Of a stretch of DNA of 12,586 bases, positions 1 to 6,919 are shown one piece after another. The DNA is from JAOPZW01 sp036379935 (GTDB lineage: Bacteria > Actinomycetota > Thermoleophilia > Solirubrobacterales > Solirubrobacteraceae), in contig DASVFT010000101.1 in the NCBI GenBank assembly GCA_036379935.1, forward strand, positions 1 to 12,586. Direction: 5' to 3'. Below the pieces are notes generated by a model. That model saw only the letters and a list, made by a program, of their open reading frames with translations, had not been told where the DNA came from and searched no databases. The first letter of the stretch is position 1; the number at the start of each line of letters is the position of its first letter. Both the position numbers and the translations under genes were made by a program.

Positions 1-672
1 GCCGAGCAGGATCCCGATGCCGAGGAAGAACCACGCGGCGAGCGCGAAGCGCCGCGTCGAACGGATCCACTCGGCGTCGACCCGCCGCGCCACGAGCGCC
101 CCGATCGCGAAGGCGAAGGGCACCGTGAACAGCGTGTACCCCGAGTAGAGCATCGGGGGGTGGATCATCATGCTGGGGTGGCGCAGCAGCGGATCCAGGC
201 CCGCTCCCTCCGCCGGCGCCAGCGCCACGGTCTGGAAGGGGCTCGCCGCGAAGACCAGCAGCGAGGTGAAGAAGGCCCCGAAGCCGAGCAGCACGGCCGT
301 CGCGTAGGGCGCCACGTCGCGCAGGCGCCGGCGCACGAGGAAGAGCACGAGGCTCGACCACAGCGAGAGCAGCCACACCCACAGCAGCAGCGAGCCCTCC
401 TGCGAGGACCACGCCGCCGCGGCGCGGTAGAAGGTCGGCGTGGTGGTCGACGAGTGGCTGGCGACGACCGCGTAGTGGAAGTCCGAGCGCAGGAAGGCGG
501 CCACGAGGATGGCGAAGGCGGCCGTGGCCAGCACCGCAACGCCGTACACCGCGCGCCGCCCGGAGTCGACGAAGTCGCGCCGCCCGGCGCCCGCGCCGTA
601 GAGCGACGCGCCGACGCCGTAGGCGCACGTCGCGAGGGCGAGGATCAGGCACGCCTGGCCGACAGCGGCCAC
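1..672 (-). CDS. ccmF: Cytochrome c heme lyase subunit CcmF, N-terminal part (cut by window edge)
   Basis: Integral membrane protein that, in System I cytochrome c biogenesis, takes heme from holo-CcmE and joins it to the apocytochrome CxxCH outside the membrane. The 224 visible codons are hydrophobic with several membrane helices. They carry two family signatures: WSSQEGSLLLW (about residues 88-98, matching the family's GQEGSLLLW) and LLRHPSMMIHPPMLYSGY (162-179), in which H171 matches a conserved heme-ligand histidine of CcmF. The WWD domain should begin just past the visible end. The start is a GTG at 672, four bases after the ccmE stop; no ATG is in reach and the Shine-Dalgarno is weak, so translation is probably coupled to ccmE. 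Third codon positions are almost all G/C. The family call is firm; the exact start is less so. Confidence 0.93.
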   Translation of the reverse strand, partial: MAAVGQACLILALATCAYGVGASLYGAGAGRRDFVDSGRRAVYGVAVLATAAFAILVAAFLRSDFHYAVVASHSSTTTPTFYRAAAAWSSQEGSLLLWVWLLSLWSSLVLFLVRRRLRDVAPYATAVLLGFGAFFTSLLVFAASPFQTVALAPAEGAGLDPLLRHPSMMIHPPMLYSGYTLFTVPFAFAIGALVARRVDAEWIRSTRRFALAAWFFLGIGILLG

Positions 673-676
673 GGCG

Positions 677-1084
677 TCAGCTCTGCGAGGTCGGCTTGTC
701 GGTGAACTTCGACGGGCACTTCGTCACCAGCGAGTCCTTCTCGCCCGCGAAGACCGCGCCGTGCCTGCGCACCTTGACGATCACCTCGCGCCCGTCGCGG
801 AAGGTGTCGGGCACCGCGCCGACGTAGCGCACCGGGACCGAGGCGCTGCCCTGGCGGTCGCGCACCCGGAAGAGCGTCGCATCGCCCTTCTGCTCGATCG
901 AGCCGGCGACCACCTTGCCCGTCAGCTGGTAGGAGTGCCCCGCGTTGGCGCTGGCCAGGAGGCGCGACGGCTGGACCGCCGGGCTCGACGCCGAGAAGCT
1001 CGTGTAGACGAGCGCGCCCGCCAGCAGGAGCGCGGCCGTGAGGGCCGCCACGAGGCGGATGCGGCGCTTGCGAGACGGGTCCAT
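677..1084 (-). CDS. ccmE: Cytochrome c maturation heme chaperone CcmE, Cys-type
   Basis: Membrane-anchored periplasm-side heme chaperone that binds heme covalently and passes it to CcmF. The 135 residues contain a basic N-terminus and one helix (about 11-28), followed by the OB-fold region (LTGKVVAGSI near 54-63, FRVRDRQGSASVPVRYVGAVPDTFRDG near 72-98). The heme-attachment motif, HxxxY in E. coli, here reads CPSKF: C123 replaces His and F127 replaces Tyr. Cys-type (CxxxY) CcmE proteins are known from some deltaproteobacteria and archaea; the Phe is the oddity. The tail after the motif is short (8 residues). It lies directly upstream of ccmF with a 4-base gap, so the two form an operon. ATG start; no clear Shine-Dalgarno, and a -10-like TACACT lies 13 bases upstream, so the leader may be very short. 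Confidence 0.92.
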   Translation of the reverse strand: MDPSRKRRIRLVAALTAALLLAGALVYTSFSASSPAVQPSRLLASANAGHSYQLTGKVVAGSIEQKGDATLFRVRDRQGSASVPVRYVGAVPDTFRDGREVIVKVRRHGAVFAGEKDSLVTKCPSKFTDKPTSQS

Positions 1085-1097
1085 GCGCGGGACCCAG

Positions 1098-1103
1098 AGT
1101 GTA
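1098..1103 (-). promoter_or_regulatory. Candidate -10 element for ccmE-ccmF
   Basis: Read on the minus strand this is TACACT, 4 of 6 matches to TATAAT including the key first TA and last T. It ends 13 bases before the ccmE ATG, so the transcript would have a leader of about 7 bases. I see no convincing -35. The opposite strand carries the ribosome-binding site of the zinc-ribbon gene 14 bases away, so the divergent control regions are interleaved. Confidence 0.3.
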
Positions 1104-1116
1104 TTCGGCGCCCGCC

Positions 1117-1123
1117 GGAGAGG
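1117..1123 (+). promoter_or_regulatory. Ribosome binding site selecting the GTG start of the zinc-ribbon gene
   Basis: GGAGAGG lies five bases before an in-frame GTG at 1129. It is the only good Shine-Dalgarno among the possible starts of this reading frame (GTG 1099, GTG 1129, ATG 1183, ATG 1195) and is why 1129 was chosen. If the palindrome at 1168-1182 is an operator, a start at 1183 would be the alternative. Confidence 0.5.
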
Positions 1124-1128
1124 TCCCA

Positions 1129-1461
1129 GTGAAAAAAAGAGCGGCGAATGGAGAAACCTTCCGGGCGGTAGAGCGTCTCTACATGCACAGCGACATGCGT
1201 GTCCGTCTCAATCGCAACGCCAGCGAACCGCGCCGCCGCAGCGGCGCCCTGCGGCGCCCCCACGCCCCGGGCCGCGACGAGCCTCCCGAGGCCCCCGCAC
1301 CGCCCGTCGCCAAGGACGACCTGGCCGACGAGCGCCGGGCGCGCGAGTTCGGCGGGCCCGAGGATCGCGCGATGTACACCTGCACGTGCGGCTACGTCTT
1401 CCAGGCCGAGGTCTCTACCTCGGTCGCCTGCCCGCACTGCGGCACCGGCCAGGCCTGGTAG
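1129..1461 (+). CDS. Small zinc-ribbon protein
   Basis: Predicted 110-residue protein of unknown function. The N-terminal two thirds are Arg/Pro-rich and look disordered. The last about 28 residues form a compact zinc ribbon, C85-x-C87-x13-C101-x2-C104, in the context MYTCTCGYVF then ACPHCGTGQAW. Four cysteines in a rubredoxin/zinc-ribbon layout indicate a structural metal site, often found in small nucleic-acid or redox accessory proteins. The gene is divergent from ccmE (44 bases between starts) and convergent with the GH15 gene (25 bases between stops), so its context gives little functional guidance. The C-terminal ribbon is the strong part of the call; the N-terminal start is uncertain, and a shorter 92- or 88-residue version from ATG 1183 or 1195 is possible. 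Confidence 0.62.
   Translation: MKKRAANGETFRAVERLYMHSDMRVRLNRNASEPRRRSGALRRPHAPGRDEPPEAPAPPVAKDDLADERRAREFGGPEDRAMYTCTCGYVFQAEVSTSVACPHCGTGQAW
1168..1182. repeat. Perfect 15-bp inverted repeat (possible operator)
   Basis: GTAGAG-CGT-CTCTAC: two perfect 6-base arms around a 3-base centre, ending immediately before the in-frame ATG at 1183. It is far more symmetric than its surroundings. It could be an operator for the ccmE/zinc-ribbon divergent unit or a small hairpin near the translation start. No regulator can be named. Confidence 0.4.
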
Positions 1462-1486
1462 CGCCGCCGCGCTCGCCGCCGTCGAC

Positions 1487-3676
1487 CTAGCAGCTTGCGA
1501 CGTAGCGGCAGGCCACGACCGACGGCTGCTCGATCGGATGGCCGGCGTCGATCGACCACGCCAGCCGCACGAACTGCGCGTGTGACCACGCCAGCGGTGT
1601 CGCCGAGAGGGTGCCCTCGCCGCGCGGGAAGCCGGGCTGACCCGACGGCGGATGGTCGTCCCACACCTGCTCGGGGATCATCCCGCCGTCGTTCGCCGCG
1701 CCGGCCATCGCGGCCAGGCGCGCGCCGGCCGAGGCGCCGGCCGCCAGCTCGTACTCCCCGCGCTCGCCGGCGAAGATCGGCCACGCACGACCGATCGTCG
1801 TCCGGCTCCCCGCCGGGAAGGTGACATCCCAGGGCGCGCCCTCCCTCGTCTCCCCGTAGCCGTCGAAGTTGAAGCGGTGCCAGAAGCGCCCGTTGGGCGT
1901 GTCGACGGCGAGCTGCTGGTCGGTGACGGCGATCGAGTTGAGGATCGTCGGGTCGTCGGGCCGCTTGACGCCCAGGCGCACGAGCTCGAGGAAGCTCGGG
2001 TCGACCACGGTGCGCTCGTCGGCGTCGGTCGGCCCGCTGTCCCCGATCGAGTACGTGCTGCCGTCGTTGGGGTTGGCGTCCTTGGTCAGCCGCAGGTAGT
2101 ACGGCTTCGACGAGTATGGGCCGTTCGTCGTCGCCGTCCAGCTCTCGACGTCCCGCTGCCAGGCGTCGGCGGTGGCCAGATAGCGCGCGGCGTCGTCGTT
2201 GGCGCCGGCCTGGCGCGCGAGGTCGGCGGCGCACACGAGGCCGGCGATCTCGGCCGCGATGGTGCCCGGCGACCAGCCGTCCTGGTTTTCCCAGCGGTCC
2301 TGCTGGGTCCGGGGACCGTTGGCGATGATGTAGTCGGCCGCCGGCCTGACGCGCTGGGCGTAGGTCTCGGCGTCGTCGCGGTGCAGCTGCCACGCCAACA
2401 CGATCGGGAAGGCGATCTCGTCCATCTGCACGCCCGTCCAGTGCGGCGTGCCGTCGACGAAGGTGTTCTGGGGGAACGAGCCGTCGGGCTTCTGCTGGCG
2501 CGTGAACAGGTAGTCGAGCGCGCGCTCAGCCGCGCGGCGGTCGCCCGCCGCCAGCAGCGCGGTGACGATCTCGTAGAGGTCGCGCGACCAGACGGCGTGG
2601 TAGACGCCCGAGACGGGCTGCTCGAGGCCGGTCCCCCACACCCACGGCATGGTCGGCGAGGCGATGAAGCCGCCGCGGTAGGTCTTGTCCTCGTGGGCGG
2701 CGAGGGTCATGACCGAGACGTCGTACTCGGCGCCGAAGGGCGCGGCGCTCGCCGGCGGCGGCTCGAGCGAGAGCAGATAGCGATGCCAGCCGCCGGCGTA
2801 GGCGCGCGCCGTGCGCTCGAAGCCGCGGCGCAGCGAGGTGCGGGCGGTGGCCAGCGCGGCCGTGCTGTTCGCGCCGAAGCCGAGGGCGAGCTGCAGCTGC
2901 TGATGGCGGCGGCCGTCGAGTCGCGTTTCGGCCATCTGGACCACGTTGCCGGTCGGTGAGGTGCGGTAGGTCCAGTCCATGCGGAAGTCGTCGCGCAGGT
3001 CGGTCCAGCCGTCGCTGGTGCCGAGGTAGCCCGTCGACGTGCGGCCGAGGCGCGGCGTGGCGACGAGGGCGCTGCCGGCCTGGGCGTCGTCGGTCAGCAG
3101 GGCGCCATGGGCCGCGGTGCCCGAGTCGTCGTCGCCGTCGTTGCTGAGCGCCGGGTCCAGGAGCGCGAAGACCTTGTAGCGCCGGCCATCGAGCGACTGG
3201 AAGCGCACGTCGATCAGCAGCGTGTTGCGCGCGGGGTCGGTGACGTAGGTCTTGACGATCCGGTAGCGGCCCGACTTGGCCCTGTCGATCTGGCGGTAGG
3301 TGAGGCTGCGCCGGTCCACGAGCTCGACGCGGTGGTCGGTGGCGTCGCGCTCGCGCTCGGCGAAGGTCTCGCCGTCGGTGACGACCAGCTGCAGGTCCCG
3401 CACCGCGGGCGTGCCGAGGTCGGGGTAGTAGACCTCGGTCAGCTCGCCCTGCTCGAGCGTGTGCCACACCTTGCTGTCCAGCGAGGCCGAGGTCCCGAAG
3501 CCGTCCTTGTCGGCCGGCGTCCAGAACGCGCGCGCGCCCGGCGCGCCGGGAGCCATGCCGTGCGCTCCGTCGCCCGCGACCGCGGGTGCGGGGACGGCGC
3601 CGGCGACGGCGACGGCGCCGGCGAAGAGAGCGAGCGCCGCGGGCAGGCCGCGGTGGCACCACGACGTGAGGGACAT
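1487..3676 (-). CDS. Secreted GH15 glucodextranase/glucoamylase-type glycoside hydrolase
   Basis: Predicted exo-acting alpha-glucosidase that releases glucose from the non-reducing end of alpha-glucans or dextran outside the cell. The 729 residues start with a signal peptide (about 1-34, ending PAPAVA). A beta-sandwich N-domain typical of glucodextranases follows (about 48-300, from FWTPADKDGFGTSASLDSKV), then the (alpha/alpha)6 GH15 barrel (about 310-715). The barrel shows YHAVWSRDLYE (359-369), the general-acid segment RWENQDGWSP (E463) and the general-base segment GGMIPEQVWD (E669). Spacing and context fit the two catalytic glutamates of Arthrobacter glucodextranase. The start has a strong GGGAGG-type Shine-Dalgarno at 3680-3690. 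The gene is divergent from the MFS gene. It appears full length; glucodextranase versus glucoamylase specificity cannot be settled from sequence alone. Confidence 0.92.
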   Translation of the reverse strand: MSLTSWCHRGLPAALALFAGAVAVAGAVPAPAVAGDGAHGMAPGAPGARAFWTPADKDGFGTSASLDSKVWHTLEQGELTEVYYPDLGTPAVRDLQLVVTDGETFAERERDATDHRVELVDRRSLTYRQIDRAKSGRYRIVKTYVTDPARNTLLIDVRFQSLDGRRYKVFALLDPALSNDGDDDSGTAAHGALLTDDAQAGSALVATPRLGRTSTGYLGTSDGWTDLRDDFRMDWTYRTSPTGNVVQMAETRLDGRRHQQLQLALGFGANSTAALATARTSLRRGFERTARAYAGGWHRYLLSLEPPPASAAPFGAEYDVSVMTLAAHEDKTYRGGFIASPTMPWVWGTGLEQPVSGVYHAVWSRDLYEIVTALLAAGDRRAAERALDYLFTRQQKPDGSFPQNTFVDGTPHWTGVQMDEIAFPIVLAWQLHRDDAETYAQRVRPAADYIIANGPRTQQDRWENQDGWSPGTIAAEIAGLVCAADLARQAGANDDAARYLATADAWQRDVESWTATTNGPYSSKPYYLRLTKDANPNDGSTYSIGDSGPTDADERTVVDPSFLELVRLGVKRPDDPTILNSIAVTDQQLAVDTPNGRFWHRFNFDGYGETREGAPWDVTFPAGSRTTIGRAWPIFAGERGEYELAAGASAGARLAAMAGAANDGGMIPEQVWDDHPPSGQPGFPRGEGTLSATPLAWSHAQFVRLAWSIDAGHPIEQPSVVACRYVASC

Positions 3677-3679
3677 CGA

Positions 3680-3690
3680 CCCTTCCTCCC
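3680..3690 (-). promoter_or_regulatory. Strong Shine-Dalgarno of the GH15 gene
   Basis: On the minus strand this reads GGGAGGAAGGG, three bases before the ATG at 3676, with its GGAGG core about 8 bases away. It fixes the start and suggests high translation, unlike most genes in this window, which have weak or absent sites. Confidence 0.65.
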
Positions 3691-3754
3691 GACTCGGACG
3701 CCCCTCGGCTACCCGGGATCCGCCGGGCGCGAACCCGTGCCATCCTGGCCCGTC

Positions 3755-4993
3755 ATGGCCACCCGCCTCCCCGCGAGCGTGAGCCTCCTACGCGAACGCG
3801 ACTTCCGGCTGCTGTTCTCCGGGCAGGTCGTCTCGCTCTTCGGCGACGGCATGGTCAGCGTGGCGCTGGCCTTCGCGGTCATCGGGCTGGGCGGCTCGGC
3901 GTCCGACGTCGGCGTGGTGTTGGCGGCGCGGTCGCTGACGCTGGTGGCCACGCTGCTGGCCGGAGGCGTGGTGGCGGATCGGCTGTCGCCCAGAAGCGTG
4001 ATGGTCGGCGCCGACCTCGTGCGCTTGGTCAGTCAGGGCCTCCTGGGCGCGTTGCTGATCGCCGGCCGTCCCGACGTGTGGACGATCGCGGCCCTCGCCG
4101 GTGTGGGCGGCGCGGCGACCGGGTTCTTCAACCCCGCCTCGACGGGGCTGCTGCCCGCGGTGGTCAGAGGCGAGGGCCTCCAGCAGGCCAACGCGCTGCG
4201 CGCGCTGGCCATGAGCGCCGGACGGATCGGGGGTCCGATCGCGGCCGGCCTGCTGGTGGCCACCGCGGGCGCCGGCTGGGCCCTGGCCGTCGACGCGGCG
4301 ACCTTCGCCGTCAGCGCCGCCTTCCTCAGCCGCCTGCGCCTGCCCGCGGGCGCCGAGCGCGAGGCGGGCTCCTTCTTGGCCGAGCTGCGCGAGGGCTGGG
4401 AGGCCTTCCGTTCGCGGACCTGGCTGTGGTCGTTCGTCGCCGGCGCGGCGTTCGGGAACCTCGTCTATGGCTGCTGGAACGTCGTGGGTCCGGTGGTGGC
4501 CGAGGAGCGGCTGGGCGGGGCGACCGCGTGGGGGCTCATCATCGCCGCCTCCGGGGCCGGCGGGATCGCTGGCGGGATCGTCGCCCTGCGCGTGAACGCA
4601 CGGCGACCGCTGCTCCTCGCCACGCTCGCGCTCTGGGCCTTCTTCGCGCCCCTCGCCCTCCTCGCTCTCGAGCTCCCCGCCACCGTGGTCGCCCTTGGAG
4701 CCCTCGTCGCCGAGGTTGGGCTCGTGCTCTCGAACACGGTCTGGGAGTCGACGCTGCAGCGCCATGTGCCGGTGTCGACGCTGTCACGGGTCAGCGCCTA
4801 CGACTGGTTCGGCTCGATGGCCTTCCAGCCCGTCGGGCTCGCGCTGTGGGGTCCGATCGCGGCGGCCATCGGCAACGACGGCGCCCTGTGGCTGGCCTTC
4901 GTCCTCGGCGTGGTCAGCGTGCTCGTGCTCCTCGCGGTCCGCGAGATCCGCACGCTTCCCCCGTTCCCCGCGCCGGCCGGTCAGATGTTGTAG
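3755..4993 (+). CDS. Major facilitator superfamily transporter, MFS_3/EntS-like exporter type
   Basis: Predicted 12-helix membrane transporter of 412 residues, the usual length of the family. It opens with LLRERDFRLLFSGQVVSLFGDGM, the entry typical of the EntS/macrolide-exporter branch. MFS motif A lies at about residues 70-80 (GGVVADRLSPR, D75 and R76 to R80). A further diagnostic loop is NPASTGLLPAVV (about 127-138). The central cytoplasmic loop contains LAELREGWEAFRSRTWLW. It is probably a proton-driven drug or small-molecule exporter; the substrate cannot be deduced. It is divergent from GH15, with 78 bases between starts. There is no Shine-Dalgarno; CATCCT at 3741-3746 lies 8 bases before the ATG and could be the -10 of a leaderless transcript. 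An in-frame GTG at 3737 is a less likely start. Its 3' end overlaps ccdA by 13 bases tail to tail. Confidence 0.9.
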   Translation: MATRLPASVSLLRERDFRLLFSGQVVSLFGDGMVSVALAFAVIGLGGSASDVGVVLAARSLTLVATLLAGGVVADRLSPRSVMVGADLVRLVSQGLLGALLIAGRPDVWTIAALAGVGGAATGFFNPASTGLLPAVVRGEGLQQANALRALAMSAGRIGGPIAAGLLVATAGAGWALAVDAATFAVSAAFLSRLRLPAGAEREAGSFLAELREGWEAFRSRTWLWSFVAGAAFGNLVYGCWNVVGPVVAEERLGGATAWGLIIAASGAGGIAGGIVALRVNARRPLLLATLALWAFFAPLALLALELPATVVALGALVAEVGLVLSNTVWESTLQRHVPVSTLSRVSAYDWFGSMAFQPVGLALWGPIAAAIGNDGALWLAFVLGVVSVLVLLAVREIRTLPPFPAPAGQML

Positions 4994-5736
4994 AGGAAGT
5001 CGAGGCCGAGGTCGCTGAGCGCGCGCTGCGCCTGGACGTTGAGCTGCGTGAGCTCGCCGGTGAGGATGAGCACGCCCATCGCGATGAGCACGCACCCCGA
5101 GACCGCCGTCACGATCAGGTAGCGATCGCGGATCCAGCGGAACGCGGTGGTGGCGCGGTCGAAGGCCAGCGCGGTACCCAGGAAGGGGACCGCGAGGCCG
5201 AGCGAGTAGAAGGCGAGCAGCACGCCGCCATGCGCGACGGTGTCCGAGGTCGAGGCGGCGGCCAGGATCGAGGCCAGCGTCGGGCCCACGCACGGGGTCC
5301 AGGCCACCGCGAAGGCCAGGCCGGCGATGATCGGGCCGCCGGCGCCCGCGCGGCGGATCAGCGCGTCGGGACGCCACTCGCGGTTGAGCCTCGGCACGAA
5401 CGGCGTGAGCAGGAAGAAGACGCCCATGGCCACGATGAGGATCCCGGCGAGCTTGTCGAGCGTCTCCTTGGAGTCGCGCAGCGTGGAGCCCAGGCCCGTG
5501 GCGGTCATGCCGAGCGCCACGAACATGAGCGTGAACGAGAGGCAGAAGACGATCGCCGGCCACAGGACGTGCGACAGCTTGTGGCTGCCCTGGCGCATGT
5601 CGGTCACGCTCACGCCCGAGACCGCGGAGAGGTAGCCGGGCACGAGCGGCAGGACGCACGGCGACACGAAGGACACGAAGCCGACCGCGAAGGCGGCGAT
5701 CACCGTGGTGTCGGCCTGCGCGGCGGCCAACGGCAT
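4981..5736 (-). CDS. ccdA: Thiol-disulfide transmembrane transporter CcdA (DsbD membrane-domain family)
   Basis: Carries reducing equivalents from cytoplasmic thioredoxin across the membrane to reduce CcmG/CcmH-type proteins during cytochrome c maturation. The 251 residues make about six helices. The two conserved redox cysteines are visible: C27 in FVSPCVLPLVPGYLS and C149 in AWTPCVGPTLASIL, both followed by the expected proline/glycine pattern. The start ATG at 5736 shares its A with the ccmH stop (TGATG), a clear re-initiation junction, so the longer reading frame extending to 6363 is not its N-terminus. It is the last gene of ccmG-ccmH-ccdA. The stop region overlaps the convergent MFS gene by 13 bases. 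Confidence 0.94.
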   Translation of the reverse strand: MPLAAAQADTTVIAAFAVGFVSFVSPCVLPLVPGYLSAVSGVSVTDMRQGSHKLSHVLWPAIVFCLSFTLMFVALGMTATGLGSTLRDSKETLDKLAGILIVAMGVFFLLTPFVPRLNREWRPDALIRRAGAGGPIIAGLAFAVAWTPCVGPTLASILAAASTSDTVAHGGVLLAFYSLGLAVPFLGTALAFDRATTAFRWIRDRYLIVTAVSGCVLIAMGVLILTGELTQLNVQAQRALSDLGLDFLYNI

Positions 5737-6203
5737 CAGACGTCGTACCTCGCCAGGTCCTCCTCGAGCCGGCGGGCCTCGGCGGGGCTGAGCTCGGACC
5801 CACTGGGCGGCGCGCCCCGACCACCGCTGCCGCTCCCGGGGCGCCGGCGCCAGCGGGGCAGCAGCGCCGCGACGAGCGCCAGGAGTCCGACGACCACCGC
5901 CACCGGCACCCACCAGACGGCGAGGCTGAAGCCGCTGTCCTGCGGCGTGGCGAGGATGGCCGGTCCGTAGCGCGTCTTGAGCTCGGCCTTGATCTGGTCC
6001 TTGGTCAACCCCTTGGCGATGAGGTCGCGGATGACCTGGCGCTCCTGGTCGGCCCGCGGCGAGTCGGCGACGTTGAGCGGCACGTTGCACGTGTCGCACA
6101 TGACCTCGTCCTCGACGTCGTTGAACGACGTCACCGGCTGCGCGGCGACCGCGCCCGGCGCGAGTGCGAGCACGGCGAGGAGCGCGAGGGCAGCGCCGCG
6201 CAT
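5736..6203 (-). CDS. ccmH: Cytochrome c biogenesis apocytochrome thiol reductase CcmH
   Basis: Membrane-anchored oxidoreductase that acts on the apocytochrome CxxCH cysteines before heme ligation. The 155 residues comprise a signal peptide (about 1-21), a CcmH/CycL three-helix domain (22-90), one membrane helix (about 95-116) and a Gly/Pro-rich basic linker ending in an acidic tail. The active site is MCDTCNVPL (C36, C39), corresponding to the family's LRCxxCQ but with Met and Asn at the flanking positions. GLTKDQIKAELKTRYGPAIL (66-85) is the conserved helix following it. The start overlaps the ccmG stop by one base (TGATG) and the stop overlaps the ccdA start the same way. It is the short CcmH form, without the CcmI-like TPR extension. 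Confidence 0.93.
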   Translation of the reverse strand: MRGAALALLAVLALAPGAVAAQPVTSFNDVEDEVMCDTCNVPLNVADSPRADQERQVIRDLIAKGLTKDQIKAELKTRYGPAILATPQDSGFSLAVWWVPVAVVVGLLALVAALLPRWRRRPGSGSGGRGAPPSGSELSPAEARRLEEDLARYDV

Positions 6204-6751
6204 CAGCTTTCCTGAGCTCGATCGATCGCGTGCTGCAGGAAGTCCTGCGACACCTGACCGCGCGACAGCGCCACCACGCGCCCGCGCTTGTCGAGGATGA
6301 AGGTCTCGGGCAGCTTGGTCGTGCCGTACTTGGGCGCGAGGTCAAGGCGATCGTCGCGCACACTCGGGAAGGTGAGCCTGTACTTGCGCACGAACGCGCG
6401 CGAGTCCCCGGCGTCGTCCTTGTAGGTCACGCCCAGGACCGTGCCTCCGCTGGACCGAAGGCGCTGCTGCGCGCGCTCGAGCACCGGCGCCTCGTTCTCG
6501 CACGGCGGGCACCACGAGGCCCAGAAGTTGAGCACCACCACCCTGCCCCGCAGCTTGGACAGCGACTGCGTGGCCGAGCCGTCCAGCATCGGAAGCGCCA
6601 CCGCCGCCCCGGGCGCCGCCGGCCGCTCCCCCTTCTTGACCGCCGAGTCCAGCGACGTGTCGTCGCGCCGTGCCACGACGCCATAGACGAGGAGCACCAC
6701 GAGCGCAGCCGCCAGCGCAGCAACAGCGATGGGAACGGCAGACCGCTTCAC
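6203..6751 (-). CDS. ccmG: Thioredoxin-like thiol-disulfide oxidoreductase CcmG/ResA (TlpA family)
   Basis: Membrane-tethered thioredoxin-fold protein that keeps apocytochrome c or CcmH cysteines reduced. The 182 residues have an N-terminal helix anchor (about 5-27), then the fold. VVVLNFWASWCPPCENEAPV (71-90) holds the redox pair C81/C84, and P148 in TTKLPETFILD is the cis-proline next to the active site. An insertion around YKDDAGDSRAFVRKY (110-124) matches the TlpA/ResA group. The start is a GTG at 6751 with no convincing Shine-Dalgarno. GATAAC at 6772-6777 (minus strand) overlaps the tRNA -10 on the other strand and may be its -10. First gene of the ccmG-ccmH-ccdA operon. Confidence 0.93.
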   Translation of the reverse strand: MKRSAVPIAVAALAAALVVLLVYGVVARRDDTSLDSAVKKGERPAAPGAAVALPMLDGSATQSLSKLRGRVVVLNFWASWCPPCENEAPVLERAQQRLRSSGGTVLGVTYKDDAGDSRAFVRKYRLTFPSVRDDRLDLAPKYGTTKLPETFILDKRGRVVALSRGQVSQDFLQHAIDRAQES

Positions 6752-6773
6752 GCCCCGAAGGGTAATCGGCGGT

Positions 6774-6779
6774 TATCCT
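6774..6779 (+). promoter_or_regulatory. Candidate -10 element of the tRNA-Gly gene
   Basis: TATCCT, 4 of 6 matches to TATAAT, sits 11 bases before the mature tRNA 5' end, the right distance for a short 5' leader. The minus strand over the same bases reads GATAAC, a candidate -10 for ccmG, so the two divergent promoters would overlap. No good -35 is seen for either. Confidence 0.4.
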
Positions 6780-6790
6780 TCGCGATCCAT

Positions 6791-6863
6791 GCGGCGGTAG
6801 CTCAGTTGGTAGAGCATCAGCTTCCCAAGCTGAGGGTCGCGAGTTCGAGCCTCGTCCGCCGCT
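6791..6863 (+). tRNA. tRNA-Gly (anticodon CCC)
   Basis: A full 73-base cloverleaf. The acceptor arms GCGGCGG (6791-6797) and CCGCCGC (6856-6862) pair perfectly, with discriminator T at 6863. The D arm is GCTC/GAGC with AGTTGGTA in the loop. The anticodon arm TCAGC/GCTGA encloses the loop TTCCCAA, with anticodon CCC at 6824-6826, which reads glycine GGG codons. The T arm GCGAG/CTCGT encloses TTCGAGC. The 3' CCA is not encoded and must be added after transcription. Followed by a strong intrinsic terminator. Confidence 0.97.
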
Positions 6864-6884
6864 CTGGGCGACAGCCTGCAAGTC

Positions 6885-6919
6885 CGCGAAGATCCCTGCA
6901 ACCGGGGATCTTCGCGTTT
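6885..6919 (+). terminator. Intrinsic terminator of the tRNA-Gly transcript
   Basis: CGCGAAGATCCC (6885-6896) pairs perfectly over 12 bases with GGGATCTTCGCG (6905-6916) around an 8-base loop, followed by TTT at 6917-6919. The U tract is short, as is common in high-GC genomes. The stem lies 21 bases after the tRNA, and the minus-strand side lacks a T run, so it acts in the plus direction. Confidence 0.85.

Noticed and set aside
1652..2959. Long plus-strand open frame (435 codons) inside the GH15 gene
   Set aside because: It is antisense to a gene with clear GH15 motifs and encodes an Arg/Val-rich sequence without any family pattern; such shadows are expected in high-GC DNA.
3107..3754. N-terminal extension of the MFS protein by about 216 residues
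   Set aside because: The extension is antisense to GH15 and has no membrane or family features; the conserved MFS start is at 3755.
4078..5970. Plus-strand 630-codon frame across the MFS and ccdA genes
   Set aside because: It runs out of frame through the MFS gene and antisense to ccdA, and is Arg/Gly-rich with no domain.
5737..6363. Extension of CcdA upstream to 6363
   Set aside because: It would run out of frame through ccmH and ccmG, whose motifs are clear; the TGATG junction marks the real start at 5736.
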